This document shows positions 31,767 through 40,619 of a DNA stretch of 64,000 nucleotides, in pieces. Source of the DNA: an uncultured Bacteroidota bacterium (GTDB lineage: Bacteria; Bacteroidota; Bacteroidia; Bacteroidales; P3); contig CACYIK010000008.1 in the NCBI GenBank assembly GCA_902774395.1, forward strand, positions 20,780 to 84,779, in the 5' to 3' direction. The position numbers were made by a program, and so were the translations under genes. The notes beneath the pieces were generated by a model. It was not told where the DNA came from, did no database searches, and was given only the letters and a program-made list of their open reading frames with translations. The number at the start of each line of letters is the position of its first letter. The first letter of the stretch is position 1.

Positions 31767-34301
31767 ATGACAAAGAAGATTCTGATTTGTTTGGGAATTA
31801 TCGCTGCGATGGCAGCGGTGTCTTGTATCTATTTTTCGCCGACACTGGAAGGCAAAGTCATCCGCCAGGGCGATATCCAGAAGTATGAAGCCATGGCCCA
31901 CGAACAAAAGACGATTGAGGCCGAGACGGGTGTGAAGCCCATGTGGACGTCGTCAATGTTCAGCGGCATGCCGGGCTATCAGGTGACAGGGCGTGCGCAG
32001 GAAAGCGTGTTCACACCGGTAGGCAACGCTGTAACGCTGTCGGTGTTGGACCGAGGACTTGACATGGGCATCATGTTCCTGTATCTGCTGGGATTCTTCT
32101 TGGCGCTGCTGGCATTTGGCGTGTCGCCGTGGATTGCATTGGTGGGAGCACTGAGCTTCGGCTTGGGCAGCTACAACCTGATTATTATCGAGGCTGGACA
32201 CGTAACGAAGGCTCAAGCCATGGGTTTGATGGCCCCGATTATGGCGGGTATGGTAATGACACTGCGAGCCGCTATCGAAGAGGTGGAGGACAAGGTGAAG
32301 CGCAACCGTCGTGTGCTGTGGGGTCTGATACTGTTCACGGTGTCGCTGATTATCCAGATTGGACGCAACCATATCCAAATTACGTTCTATACGCTTGTAG
32401 GATGCGTGGCCATCGGAATATGCTATTTCGTGTATGCCATCATAAAGAAGAGACTGCCTTCGATGCTGGCGAAGACGGGCTTGCTGCTGTTGTGCGCCGC
32501 TCTGGCGTTCGGCTGCAATATGCGTGCGTTGCTGGTGAACGAAGAATATGCCAAATACACCATGCGTGGCGGCAACGAGCTCACGGTGACTCCCACCGAC
32601 CTCTATGGCGAAAGTGCCCAAAAGGCCGCAGAGAATACCGCCGACGGTCTGGACATCAACTACGCCTTCAGCTGGAGCTACGGCGTGGGTGAGACCTATA
32701 CCATCCTGGTGCCTGGTGCGATGGGTGGCGGAAGCATGGAGGAAATCAACCCGCAGAGTTCGGAGTTCTACAAGACCTTCCAGGCGAATATGCCGCAATA
32801 CCAGTATCCGTGGGGCGAGAAAGCGCCGCTGTACTGGGGAAGCCAGCCATTCACAAGCGGTCCGGTGTATTTCGGAGCGGTGGTGATGCTGCTGTTCCTG
32901 CTGGGCATGATTGTAGTGAAAGGCCCCGAGCGCTGGTGGATACTGGCGGCGACAATAATCTCGATACTGCTGTCGTGGGGCGGCAATTTCATGGCATTGA
33001 ACGGATGGCTGTTCGACCATGTGCCGCTGTACAACAAGTTCCGCACGCCGAGTATGGCGTTGGTGCTGGCAAACGCATGCATGGTGATTATGGCAGCACT
33101 GACACTAAAAGAGCTGTTCAGAAGCCAGGGACCTGAAAAAGACAAGATCAACCGGGGATTGTATATTGCCACGGGCTGCCTTGCGGCGGTGATCGTAGGC
33201 GTGATAGCGATAAGCGGAAGCTTCGACTATTCGGCGGCGAGCGACAGTCAGCTGCCTGACTTCCTGCGGAGCGCTTTGGCGGAAGACCGCCACAGCCTGC
33301 TGGTGAGCGACTCGTGGCGCAGCCTGCTGTTCATCGTCCTGACGGCAGCGGCACTGTGGCTATACAACAACGGCAAGATAAAGAAATGGGGTATCGCACT
33401 GGCGATAGTGGGCGTGCTGACAGTGGCCGACCTGTGGAGTGTGGGTCGCCGCTACCTGAACGACGAGAACTTTGTGTCGAAGAGCGAACTGGAGCTGATG
33501 CCGCAGGGCTACGACTACGACATCGACCAGAAGGCGGCACAGTATGGTGACGTAGACTACCGCGTCTACAACCTGGCGGTGAACACTTTCAACGATTCTG
33601 AGCCCAGCGCCTTCCACCATCAGATTGGAGGCTACAGCGCTGCAAAACTGAGCCGCTACCAGAACCTGATTGATTTCTATCTGAGCCGCTACAATCCTGG
33701 CAACGACCTTGTGAGCATGGAAGAGGCTCGGGTGAGCATGCCGGTGCTGAACATGCTGAATGCGCGCTATCTGGTGCTGCCGTTCCAGCAAGGCGTAGGC
33801 GTAGTGAGGAACACGAACGCGCTGGGCAACTGCTGGTTTGTGGAGGAAGTGAAGAGCGTGGCCAATGCCGACGCAGAGATTATAGCGCTGAAAGACTTCG
33901 ACCCGTCGAAGACGGCGGTGGTTGACGGAAGCCAGTGGGTTGTGGCCAGCAACCATTGGACGGCAGACAGCACAGATAAGATTGAGATGGAGCACCAGGA
34001 ACCGTACAACCCCGACCACCTGCGCTACCGCAGCCACACGGCGGGCAAGCGTCTGGCGGTGTTCAGTGAGATATTCTATGCTCCCGACTGGAGAGCCTAT
34101 ATCGACGGCGAGCCAACGGAGTACATCCGCGTGGACTTCATCCTCCGCGCCATAGAAGTGCCGGCGGGCGACCACGTGATTGAGTTCAAGAACGAGACAC
34201 CTCGCATGAACCAACTCGACAAAATCACGCTGATTATCTCCATCGTCACACTGCTGGCAATGATAGGCGCCGTGGTACTGGTATATAGGAAGAAAGAGTG
34301 A
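31767..34301 (+). CDS. YfhO-family multi-pass membrane protein
   Basis: 844 residues with about 12-13 membrane helices in the N-terminal two thirds and a soluble extracytoplasmic C-terminal domain ending in a last helix and a basic tail (VLVYRKKE). YfhO-like starts such as MWTSSMFSGMPGYQ and the end FYAPDWRAYIDGEPTEYIRVDFILRAIEVPAGDH are typical. The fold is GT-C-like, and YfhO proteins are proposed to glycosylate lipoteichoic acid or other envelope polymers. The acceptor here is unknown. Its position before glycosyltransferases and a TagF-like gene fits envelope glycopolymer work. The stop overlaps the start of a GTGATGA array. Confidence 0.88.
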   Translation: MTKKILICLGIIAAMAAVSCIYFSPTLEGKVIRQGDIQKYEAMAHEQKTIEAETGVKPMWTSSMFSGMPGYQVTGRAQESVFTPVGNAVTLSVLDRGLDMGIMFLYLLGFFLALLAFGVSPWIALVGALSFGLGSYNLIIIEAGHVTKAQAMGLMAPIMAGMVMTLRAAIEEVEDKVKRNRRVLWGLILFTVSLIIQIGRNHIQITFYTLVGCVAIGICYFVYAIIKKRLPSMLAKTGLLLLCAALAFGCNMRALLVNEEYAKYTMRGGNELTVTPTDLYGESAQKAAENTADGLDINYAFSWSYGVGETYTILVPGAMGGGSMEEINPQSSEFYKTFQANMPQYQYPWGEKAPLYWGSQPFTSGPVYFGAVVMLLFLLGMIVVKGPERWWILAATIISILLSWGGNFMALNGWLFDHVPLYNKFRTPSMALVLANACMVIMAALTLKELFRSQGPEKDKINRGLYIATGCLAAVIVGVIAISGSFDYSAASDSQLPDFLRSALAEDRHSLLVSDSWRSLLFIVLTAAALWLYNNGKIKKWGIALAIVGVLTVADLWSVGRRYLNDENFVSKSELELMPQGYDYDIDQKAAQYGDVDYRVYNLAVNTFNDSEPSAFHHQIGGYSAAKLSRYQNLIDFYLSRYNPGNDLVSMEEARVSMPVLNMLNARYLVLPFQQGVGVVRNTNALGNCWFVEEVKSVANADAEIIALKDFDPSKTAVVDGSQWVVASNHWTADSTDKIEMEHQEPYNPDHLRYRSHTAGKRLAVFSEIFYAPDWRAYIDGEPTEYIRVDFILRAIEVPAGDHVIEFKNETPRMNQLDKITLIISIVTLLAMIGAVVLVYRKKE

Positions 34302-34353
34302 TGAGTGATGAGTGATGAATGATGAACGTAAAACGTCAAACATCAAACGCCAA
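34301..34353. repeat. two heptad arrays (TGATGAG; AACGTCA) before a glycosyltransferase gene
   Basis: Four TGATGAG/TGATGAA units, then AACGTAA, AACGTCA, AACATCA, AACGCCA. It covers the whole spacer between the YfhO stop and the glycosyltransferase ATG. Confidence 0.88.
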
Positions 34354-35271
34354 ATGATTTCGGTAATCCTTTGCACTTACAACCGCGACCGATACATCTA
34401 CAATGTATTGGAAAGTATCGCCGTGGGCGACCTGCCGCACGCAGAATATGAGATTGTGCTGGTGGATAACAATAGCAGCGACCGTACCAAGGAGGAGTGC
34501 GTCCGTTTCATGTCCGCATATCCCGACATTCGGTTCAACTATTGCTTCGAAGCCAACCAAGGACTTTCCTATGCCCGCAACTGCGGCATACGCAACGCCA
34601 AGGGCGACATCCTCGTTTATGTCGACGACGACGCTCTGGTGAACAAGGAATACCTCAGCACCTATGCCGACTTCTTCCGTCGCAACGCCGATGCCGTCGC
34701 CGCAGGAGGTCCCATCCTGCCACAGTACGACGGCTGCGAGGAGCCCGACTGGATGAGTCACTACACTCGTCAACTGGTGACAGGCAAGCTATACCTCGGC
34801 GAGAAAGAGCGTGAGTTCCCCGGCGACGCCTTCCCCGGCGGCGGCAATGCCGCCTACCGCAAGAGCGTCTTCGATGCCGTGGGTCTTTTCAATGTCGAGC
34901 TGGGCCGCAAGGGCAACAGCCTCATCGGTGCTGAGGAGAAAGACCTCTTCGACAAGATGACCTCGCGCGGCATGAAGTTCTACTACCTCCCCACCGCCAT
35001 CCTCTACCACCTCATCCCACCCAAGAAACTCACGCAGGACTACTTCGACCGCCTCACCTTCAGCATCGGCGTCAGCGAGCGCTACCGCACCCTGCAGATT
35101 GGCAAGAAGAAATATTTTGTCCGCCTAGTCAAGGAGGCAGTCAAATGGGCCGCCACCCTCGTCTTATGGTCAGGTTTTGCCTTACGCGGTCAATTCAACA
35201 AAGGCAACAAACTGATATCCTTCCGACGGAACGTCACACAGGGACTACTAAGAAAACAAACAACAGAATGA
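34354..35271 (+). CDS. family 2 glycosyltransferase
   Basis: About 305 residues starting MISVILCTYNRDRY, the usual GT2 N-terminus. The frame extends 14 codons upward through the repeat (an ATG at 34312), which I judge non-native. GT-A features are VLVDNNSSDRT, the acidic metal motif YVDDDALV, and the acceptor-side GAEEKDLFDKM (ED-type catalytic region). A C-terminal amphipathic helix may anchor it to the membrane. Sugar and acceptor cannot be read. The stop overlaps the next ATG by 4 nt. Confidence 0.88.
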   Translation: MISVILCTYNRDRYIYNVLESIAVGDLPHAEYEIVLVDNNSSDRTKEECVRFMSAYPDIRFNYCFEANQGLSYARNCGIRNAKGDILVYVDDDALVNKEYLSTYADFFRRNADAVAAGGPILPQYDGCEEPDWMSHYTRQLVTGKLYLGEKEREFPGDAFPGGGNAAYRKSVFDAVGLFNVELGRKGNSLIGAEEKDLFDKMTSRGMKFYYLPTAILYHLIPPKKLTQDYFDRLTFSIGVSERYRTLQIGKKKYFVRLVKEAVKWAATLVLWSGFALRGQFNKGNKLISFRRNVTQGLLRKQTTE

Positions 35272-36125
35272 CCATCAAACGCATTTTTTTCCGCATCGTC
35301 ATTCGGACACTTGAGGCGATGAATCACCATCACCGTCCGAAACATTGTCGTAATCACAACCTTGAACTCTCCCCTCTTCCCTCAGGGAACGAGCACCTTG
35401 ACCTCATTACCGTAGCTTTCAACAATGACACCATTCTGAAGCTACATGTAGCACAGGTGGCACAGCATATCACCTGCCCCCACACACACTTCATTGCCGA
35501 CAACTCTACCGACATGGAGTGTTCCCACCGCATCGAAGAATACTGCCGTGAAGCCGGCGTGCCATACATCAGATTACCAAAAAACCGACTGGGTAAAATA
35601 GGCCCCAGTTACTCTCATGCCACCGCCTTAGGATGGGTGTACAAATATATCATTGGCAGTCGAAAACCCCACTACTTTGGTTTCCTCGACCACGATCTCT
35701 TCCCTCTCAGAGACACCGACCCTACATCCATACTGCACAGCCAGCCCGTCTATGGTCCAAAACGTGAACGAGATAAATACTGGTATCTCTCGGCCATCAT
35801 GTCGTTCTATGACTACTCCTATACATCCAGCCGTAAAGTGGACTTTATGCCTGTCACCTATACTGGCACTTATCTTGACACCGGCGGCGGCAACTGGCCT
35901 AGTCTTTTATCCACACTCGATGTCTCACAGTTGCAATTCTGCAAAGAACGTCTTGAGAAGATTGGCACCGAAGGAGGAGATAACCGTCACCAAGACCTCG
36001 TGGAGATATTCGACGAAAGATGGTTGCACACCATCAACGGCTCCTACTGGAAGAAGGTCGCCATCAAGAAAGAGAACCTCCTCGACGACCTTATCGACCG
36101 TTATAGCCAGGAACTAAAAGGCTGA
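35268..36125 (+). CDS. glycosyltransferase-like protein, second gene of coupled pair
   Basis: About 285 residues from MTIKRIFFRIVIRTLEAMNHHH. The open frame continues upstream inside the GT2 gene but the ATGA overlap marks the start. The fold looks GT-A like: LDLITVAFNNDTI is strand 1, FIADNSTD is the nucleotide side, and FGFLDHDLFPL contains a DxD-like DHD. The Tyr- and Trp-rich middle and GGDNRHQDLVEIFDERWLHTINGSYW near the end suggest acceptor binding. No CAZy family can be assigned by eye. Composition is slightly more AT-rich than the GT2 gene, and more so towards the next genes. Confidence 0.7.
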   Translation: MTIKRIFFRIVIRTLEAMNHHHRPKHCRNHNLELSPLPSGNEHLDLITVAFNNDTILKLHVAQVAQHITCPHTHFIADNSTDMECSHRIEEYCREAGVPYIRLPKNRLGKIGPSYSHATALGWVYKYIIGSRKPHYFGFLDHDLFPLRDTDPTSILHSQPVYGPKRERDKYWYLSAIMSFYDYSYTSSRKVDFMPVTYTGTYLDTGGGNWPSLLSTLDVSQLQFCKERLEKIGTEGGDNRHQDLVEIFDERWLHTINGSYWKKVAIKKENLLDDLIDRYSQELKG

Positions 36126-36130
36126 TTAAG

Positions 36131-37327
36131 TTACAGGGAGTGCACCTTTTGTGCAATCCTAACACACGAATTACTACCATTAGCGGTATCACCCCAGAAC
36201 TTTTCAATAATGCGGTTCCGCTCCTCCGAATTGATGGCGTACTCGTCATTCTCCAAACAACGATACAACTCCTCGAAGTCGTACACCCTACGGCCTACCA
36301 CATTCTCATCAAAAGGATAATACAAGTCGCGATTTTTCACATAATCAGCATAGTCGTAAAGATAGAGTATCACATCCTTCCCGGGCATGAGGATATAATC
36401 GTACAGGACTGACGAGTAGTCGGTAATCAAAACATCGGTATATGGAAGCACGGGATATATGTCAACCTTCCCGTCCACCAACTTGATATTTTTGAGTTCG
36501 GCGAATTCTGCCGGATTTATCAATACATTGGCATGCGGTTTCAGCAGCAATAACGAGTTGACGCTCTTCAACATTGCATCAAGCCTGGGCAGGTCAAAAC
36601 TTTGGGTAAAGACTTCACGTTGGGAATCTCGCCACGTGGGCATATAGACAAACACCTTCGAATAGTGCCCACCAGAAATACGCTCTATTAGACTCATAGT
36701 GGATGCCGGTTCATATTTTCTCACGAAATCCATTCGTTCCTCTTCTGGACATGTCAATATTACATTACGAGGATAACCATATTCAAGACACCGACTTTCT
36801 GGAATACGGAATGCAGAAGCAAACATTTTGCTTTGAAACGGCGTTGATGAAAGCAACCAGTTTGGACGGCGAAACGATTCGGGATGAAAATACACTTCAT
36901 TGAATCGATGCTCTTGAAAACGTTCGGCCAGCTTTCCTGAAATGATGTTAAACTCCGTTCGTTTCAATCCAACACCATGCCATAAATTAATACAAACAGC
37001 ACCTCCAGAGAACGCAAACATGATATCAGAGGTATACGAGTTGAAAAACCAATATTTCGAAGTAAGCGCATACCACATTCCCTTGGGACTACCTATGAAA
37101 TAAGACTTCAAACCCTTGCTGCGCACCAACTGCACAGTGGCTCGACTTTTACTAAGCCATACACAATCTACCTCATGACAATTGTTGCTACAATGTATAA
37201 ACAAATACTTTGCATTGTCATTAAATGCCCCTCGAAAACTACCAAAAGCCCATTTCTTTTTATTTCTCGGGAAAAGAAAAGAGAATGGATACACCAAATA
37301 TAAAGCCAAAAATAGAAAGAACTTCAT
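36131..37327 (-). CDS. CDP-glycerol/CDP-ribitol glycerophosphotransferase family protein (TagB/TagF-like)
   Basis: 398 residues. An N-terminal hydrophobic anchor (FFLFLALYLVYPFSFLF) is followed by the PF04464-type domain. Hallmarks are KKWAFGSFRGAFNDNAKYLF, INLWHGVGLKRTEF (catalytic His loop), VFVYMPTWRD, LLLKPHAN and VLITDYSSVLYDYILM (CDP-polyol binding). Such enzymes polymerise glycerol- or ribitol-phosphate in teichoic acids and phosphopolymer capsules, acting at the inner leaflet. The gene starts 4 bp after the stop of the CDP-polyol-type enzyme gene on the same strand, so substrate supply and polymerase are paired. Base composition is clearly more AT-rich than the window average. Confidence 0.88.
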   Translation of the reverse strand: MKFFLFLALYLVYPFSFLFPRNKKKWAFGSFRGAFNDNAKYLFIHCSNNCHEVDCVWLSKSRATVQLVRSKGLKSYFIGSPKGMWYALTSKYWFFNSYTSDIMFAFSGGAVCINLWHGVGLKRTEFNIISGKLAERFQEHRFNEVYFHPESFRRPNWLLSSTPFQSKMFASAFRIPESRCLEYGYPRNVILTCPEEERMDFVRKYEPASTMSLIERISGGHYSKVFVYMPTWRDSQREVFTQSFDLPRLDAMLKSVNSLLLLKPHANVLINPAEFAELKNIKLVDGKVDIYPVLPYTDVLITDYSSVLYDYILMPGKDVILYLYDYADYVKNRDLYYPFDENVVGRRVYDFEELYRCLENDEYAINSEERNRIIEKFWGDTANGSNSCVRIAQKVHSL

Positions 37328-37331
37328 ACTA

Positions 37332-38699
37332 TCAATCTTTCCTTATCTTTACATCCACCACTTGACCAGTAAAATCAGAAAGCAGCGTATTCAACGAAGC
37401 AACTGCAACCTCATCGGCTTTCAACAAAGTGTTATCGGGTTCGACTCCGAAGTTCTTAACCCTCATGGGTGTCTTTGTACGCTCTGGATTGATGACATTG
37501 ATTCGGATTCCGTCAGAATCCCACTCTTGTGCCAATGCTTGAGCAAAGTTAACTGCAGCTGCCTTTGTCGACGAATAGAGACTATAGAAGGCTCGTCCAC
37601 GTGTGTAGGAACTTGATGTAAAAAGCAACAACTGTCCGTTCGTTTTTTTCAACCATTCATACGACGCCATCGCCACATTCACCATTCCCCAATAGTTGGT
37701 ATTGATAATTGCCTTGATAGCATCAGGAGTCATTGTCATCAATGGTTCCTTCATCAGTATGGCTGCACTATTCACTACAAAGTCTATCCGACCTTCTTTC
37801 TCAGCAATGCTTTGAATAGCTCTTTTCACACTTTCGGCATCAGAGATGTCTGTACCCGTGGTAGAACGAGAAAACGAGTAAACCTTGCCACAGTTAGCTG
37901 AGGCCATCTTCACTATCTCCTCGCCGATACCTGAATTACCACCAAACACCACAATCACCTTCCCTCTCAACTGAGAAAAGTCTGTATTATCATGTACCGT
38001 TGTACCCTTGAGTTGGAAAAGTTTATCCAACAAATAGGAATCCTCCTTGTAAGTGAGTTTCATATTGGATTCCTCACCGGGAACGACATATACCGGTACT
38101 TCTGGCATATACTTTATCACCGTACCGCAGTCGTCGGTAGAGACAAACGCAGAATCCTGCAAGGCTCGGCGGTAAGCCTCCTTGATTATCGACAGACGGA
38201 AAGCCTGTGGAGTCTGTCCCCTACGCAATGAGGCACGGGGAGGTATAGAGGAGATCGTATCACCTATAGAATTAACTTCGATGATAGTATCAGTAGCAGG
38301 AACAGCCACGTCAATAGCTTCATGGTCGACAAGAGCGGAGATTACATCATCAATAATTCGGCGACTTACCAACGGCCTTACTGCATCATGGAATATCAGA
38401 TTTACTTCCTCGCCATCGTAAGACTCAATAGCCGATAGCGTTGACATGTAACGTTCCGCACCACCCTTTAGCAGCTTCTTCAACTTACACCACTTGTTAT
38501 GAAGGATAATATCCTCCATGCGGTCGATACAACTCTCATTCATCACAACAGCAATCTCATCAATACCGTTATGGCTTTCAAAAGCATCTATAGTGTGCTC
38601 TATGACCGTCTTACCTGCCACCTTATAAAACTGCTTTGGGGTAGAATAACCCATTCGGCTTCCCACGCCTCCGGCCAGTATCACTGCAATATTTTTCAT
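37332..38699 (-). CDS. bifunctional cytidylyltransferase-SDR reductase (Bcs1/TarIJ-like, CDP-ribitol synthesis)
   Basis: 455 residues with two domains. The N-terminal IspD/TarI-type cytidylyltransferase (about 1-235) has ILAGGVGSRMGYSTPKQF (CTP loop) and LIFHDAVRPLV. The C-terminal short-chain dehydrogenase (about 240-455) has VFGGNSGIGEE (NADPH loop), NSAAIL and Y375-x3-K379. The same fusion order is known from Haemophilus capsule enzymes that reduce ribulose-5-phosphate and couple the product to CTP as CDP-ribitol. The SDR half differs from the zinc-type TarJ of Gram-positives. With the TagF-like gene it implies a ribitol-phosphate-type surface polymer. AT-rich, likely horizontally acquired. 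Confidence 0.85.
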   Translation of the reverse strand: MKNIAVILAGGVGSRMGYSTPKQFYKVAGKTVIEHTIDAFESHNGIDEIAVVMNESCIDRMEDIILHNKWCKLKKLLKGGAERYMSTLSAIESYDGEEVNLIFHDAVRPLVSRRIIDDVISALVDHEAIDVAVPATDTIIEVNSIGDTISSIPPRASLRRGQTPQAFRLSIIKEAYRRALQDSAFVSTDDCGTVIKYMPEVPVYVVPGEESNMKLTYKEDSYLLDKLFQLKGTTVHDNTDFSQLRGKVIVVFGGNSGIGEEIVKMASANCGKVYSFSRSTTGTDISDAESVKRAIQSIAEKEGRIDFVVNSAAILMKEPLMTMTPDAIKAIINTNYWGMVNVAMASYEWLKKTNGQLLLFTSSSYTRGRAFYSLYSSTKAAAVNFAQALAQEWDSDGIRINVINPERTKTPMRVKNFGVEPDNTLLKADEVAVASLNTLLSDFTGQVVDVKIRKD

Positions 38700-38743
38700 T
38701 TATTTCGTTTACTTTTTAGTAATCCATTTATCCATATCGTGAC

Positions 38744-39460
38744 TTACATCAAATCCTCCGCGAAGGTTATCTTTTTGTTTTCTTCTTCGCCTTCGACGAC
38801 ACATATCTTGGTGCCGGGCATGTATTTGCGCACGACGCCGCAGTCGTCGGTGGCTTGGAACTGGGGGTCCTGCAAGGCACGTTGGTAGGCGTCGCGAATC
38901 AAAAGCAGACGGAATGCTTGCGGGGTCTGCGCCCGCCACATCAGCTTGCGCTCCGGTATCCTTGCCACAAATCGCGGCATTATGAATTCTTCATTCTCCA
39001 TTCCCCATTCTCCATTCAAATCTGGATGCACCTCCCACACAGTATCGGTGCTGGGCACCGCCACTCCCACAGCCTCATGGTGCGCCAACGCCGCCACTAC
39101 CCTATCCACTATCTCTGTCGACACCCACGGCCGTGCGGCATCATGCAACAGCAGATTCGTATCGTCCGGCTCGTCGATATAGGCCATGATGGCGTTGAGG
39201 CTCGACATATACCGCTCCGATCCACCGTCGATTATCTTCCCCAACTTTTCCCATTGCGCCGCAGCAGCAATCTCCTCCATGCGGCTACGCCAGTCGGGAT
39301 GTACCACCACTGCCACCTCGTCGATGGCAGGATGATTATTGAAAATCTCGATAGAGTGCTCTATCACAGTACGGCCTGCCAAGGGCAAAAATTGTTTAGG
39401 TACCGACGAACCCATTCGGCTGCCGGTCCCTCCTGCCAAAACCACTGCGATATTTCTCAT
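38744..39460 (-). CDS. IspD/TarI-family cytidylyltransferase
   Basis: 238 residues with VLAGGTGSRMGSSVPKQFLPLAGRTVIEH (CTP-binding loop) and LLLHDAARPWVS. It could be IspD of the MEP isoprenoid pathway or a second polyol-phosphate cytidylyltransferase. It is 45 bp upstream of the bifunctional enzyme but GC-rich like housekeeping genes. Residues about 148-160 (DLNGEWGMENEEF) are coded by TCCATTC heptads and do not belong to the family; they lie in the loop before the second conserved block. It has a textbook promoter upstream. Confidence 0.82.
   Translation of the reverse strand: MRNIAVVLAGGTGSRMGSSVPKQFLPLAGRTVIEHSIEIFNNHPAIDEVAVVVHPDWRSRMEEIAAAAQWEKLGKIIDGGSERYMSSLNAIMAYIDEPDDTNLLLHDAARPWVSTEIVDRVVAALAHHEAVGVAVPSTDTVWEVHPDLNGEWGMENEEFIMPRFVARIPERKLMWRAQTPQAFRLLLIRDAYQRALQDPQFQATDDCGVVRKYMPGTKICVVEGEEENKKITFAEDLM
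38981..39017. repeat. in-frame heptad array (TTCTCCA/TTCCCCA) inside the IspD-family gene
   Basis: Units ATTCTTC, ATTCTCC, ATTCCCC, ATTCTCC, ATTC. On the coding (minus) strand GGAGAAT/GGGGAAT encodes GEWGMENEE. Confidence 0.88.
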
Positions 39461-39486
39461 CGTATTGTTATATATTATTTCGACGG

Positions 39487-39517
39487 CAAAAATACACTTT
39501 TTTTTTCACCTGTCAAA
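39487..39517 (-). promoter_or_regulatory. Bacteroidales promoter of the IspD-family gene
   Basis: On the minus strand TATTTTTG (-7) and TTTG (-33) are separated by 19 nt. The ATG is about 27 nt downstream. Confidence 0.82.
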
Positions 39518-39569
39518 ATAAATTATATAAAAGTACGTTACTCAACTATATAAAAAGGGATATAACTAC

Positions 39570-40586
39570 ATGAAAAGAACAATCCTACTCCTCGCCGCCT
39601 CACTTATGCTGACCGCCACGTCGGCTGTGGCGCAGAACAAAATCGACAACCAGGGACGCCGCCAAGGCCACTGGATCCGTACCGACAAGGACGGCTCCAA
39701 AATCTACGAAGGAGACTTCAAAGATGGCCTCGAGACCGGCACCTTCACCTACTACTACCACGACGGCACCGTCCGTATCCGCAACACCTATAGCGAGCCC
39801 GGTCGCCGCTGCCTCCACGAGGTCTACGACGAGAAAGGCCACCTGCTGGCCACTGGCCACCTCGACCAGCGCAACCGCGACGGTCTCTGGAAGTTCTACA
39901 ACGAGGAAGGCCGCCTGGTGAAAGAAGCCAACTACCGCATGGGCATCAACGAGGGTCGCCATATCATCTATGAGCGCAACGGCGACACCGCCGAGGTGAC
40001 CACCTGGCAGGACAACCGCCGCCACGGCCGCTGGTGGAAACGCATCGGGAAACAAGGCTACATCGAGGCCACCTACGTCCGCGGAGGCCTCGACGGACGC
40101 CTAGTCGAATACGACGACAACCACCGCCTCGTGCGCGAAGGCCACTACCAAGACGGCCTCAAGCACGGCAGCTACAACTACTACGAAGACGGCGTCATGA
40201 CCGTCCGCGAGCAGTGGATCTCTGGCATGATGAGCGACCGCCAGATACTCCTGCACACCCCCGCCGACCAGTGGGTGTCCATCCACGGCATCGCCTGCAT
40301 GGCAGCACAAGGCAAGAATAAGACCATCGTAGTCCTCAAGGAGGACGGACAGGAGCTCACCGCCAAGGATGAGAGCGACCGCGTCTTCAACCGCGCCGGC
40401 GACGAACTCTTCTCGCTGGCCAACCGCAAGAGCCGCATCGTGGTGGCACGCCGCTGCGTACAAGGTCTGGGCAAAGACAGCGAAGGTCGCCAGATACTCC
40501 TTCTCGAACCCCAGCCCTCCTTCGCCATCTTCCCCGACGAAGACGCCGTCAAGATGGTCCACTCCCTCCAGCACGACCAAGAATAA
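39570..40586 (+). CDS. secreted MORN-repeat protein
   Basis: 338 residues. Signal peptide ending SAVAQ, followed by MORN/YwqK-type repeats (GRRQGHWIRTDKDGSKIYEGDFKDG, then LETGTFTYYYHDGTVR, then GLKHGSYNYYEDG) to about residue 215. A beta-rich C-terminal domain (IHGIACMAAQGKNKTIVVLKEDGQ) has no named family. MORN units form elongated beta hairpins used for scaffolding. No T9SS sorting domain, so probably periplasmic. A TCAATTC heptad array follows the stop. Confidence 0.82.
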   Translation: MKRTILLLAASLMLTATSAVAQNKIDNQGRRQGHWIRTDKDGSKIYEGDFKDGLETGTFTYYYHDGTVRIRNTYSEPGRRCLHEVYDEKGHLLATGHLDQRNRDGLWKFYNEEGRLVKEANYRMGINEGRHIIYERNGDTAEVTTWQDNRRHGRWWKRIGKQGYIEATYVRGGLDGRLVEYDDNHRLVREGHYQDGLKHGSYNYYEDGVMTVREQWISGMMSDRQILLHTPADQWVSIHGIACMAAQGKNKTIVVLKEDGQELTAKDESDRVFNRAGDELFSLANRKSRIVVARRCVQGLGKDSEGRQILLLEPQPSFAIFPDEDAVKMVHSLQHDQE

Positions 40587-40619
40587 TTTTCAATTCTCAA
40601 TTCTCAATTTTCAATTCGA
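40585..40619. repeat. heptad array TCAATTC/TCAATTT before mtaB
   Basis: Five units of TTTTCAA/TTCTCAA, starting at the MORN gene stop and ending at the TTG start of mtaB. Confidence 0.92.

Noticed and set aside
36131..38699. Insertion sequence or integrase near the AT-rich polymer genes
   Set aside because: No transposase or integrase frame and no terminal inverted repeats were found; only composition suggests transfer.
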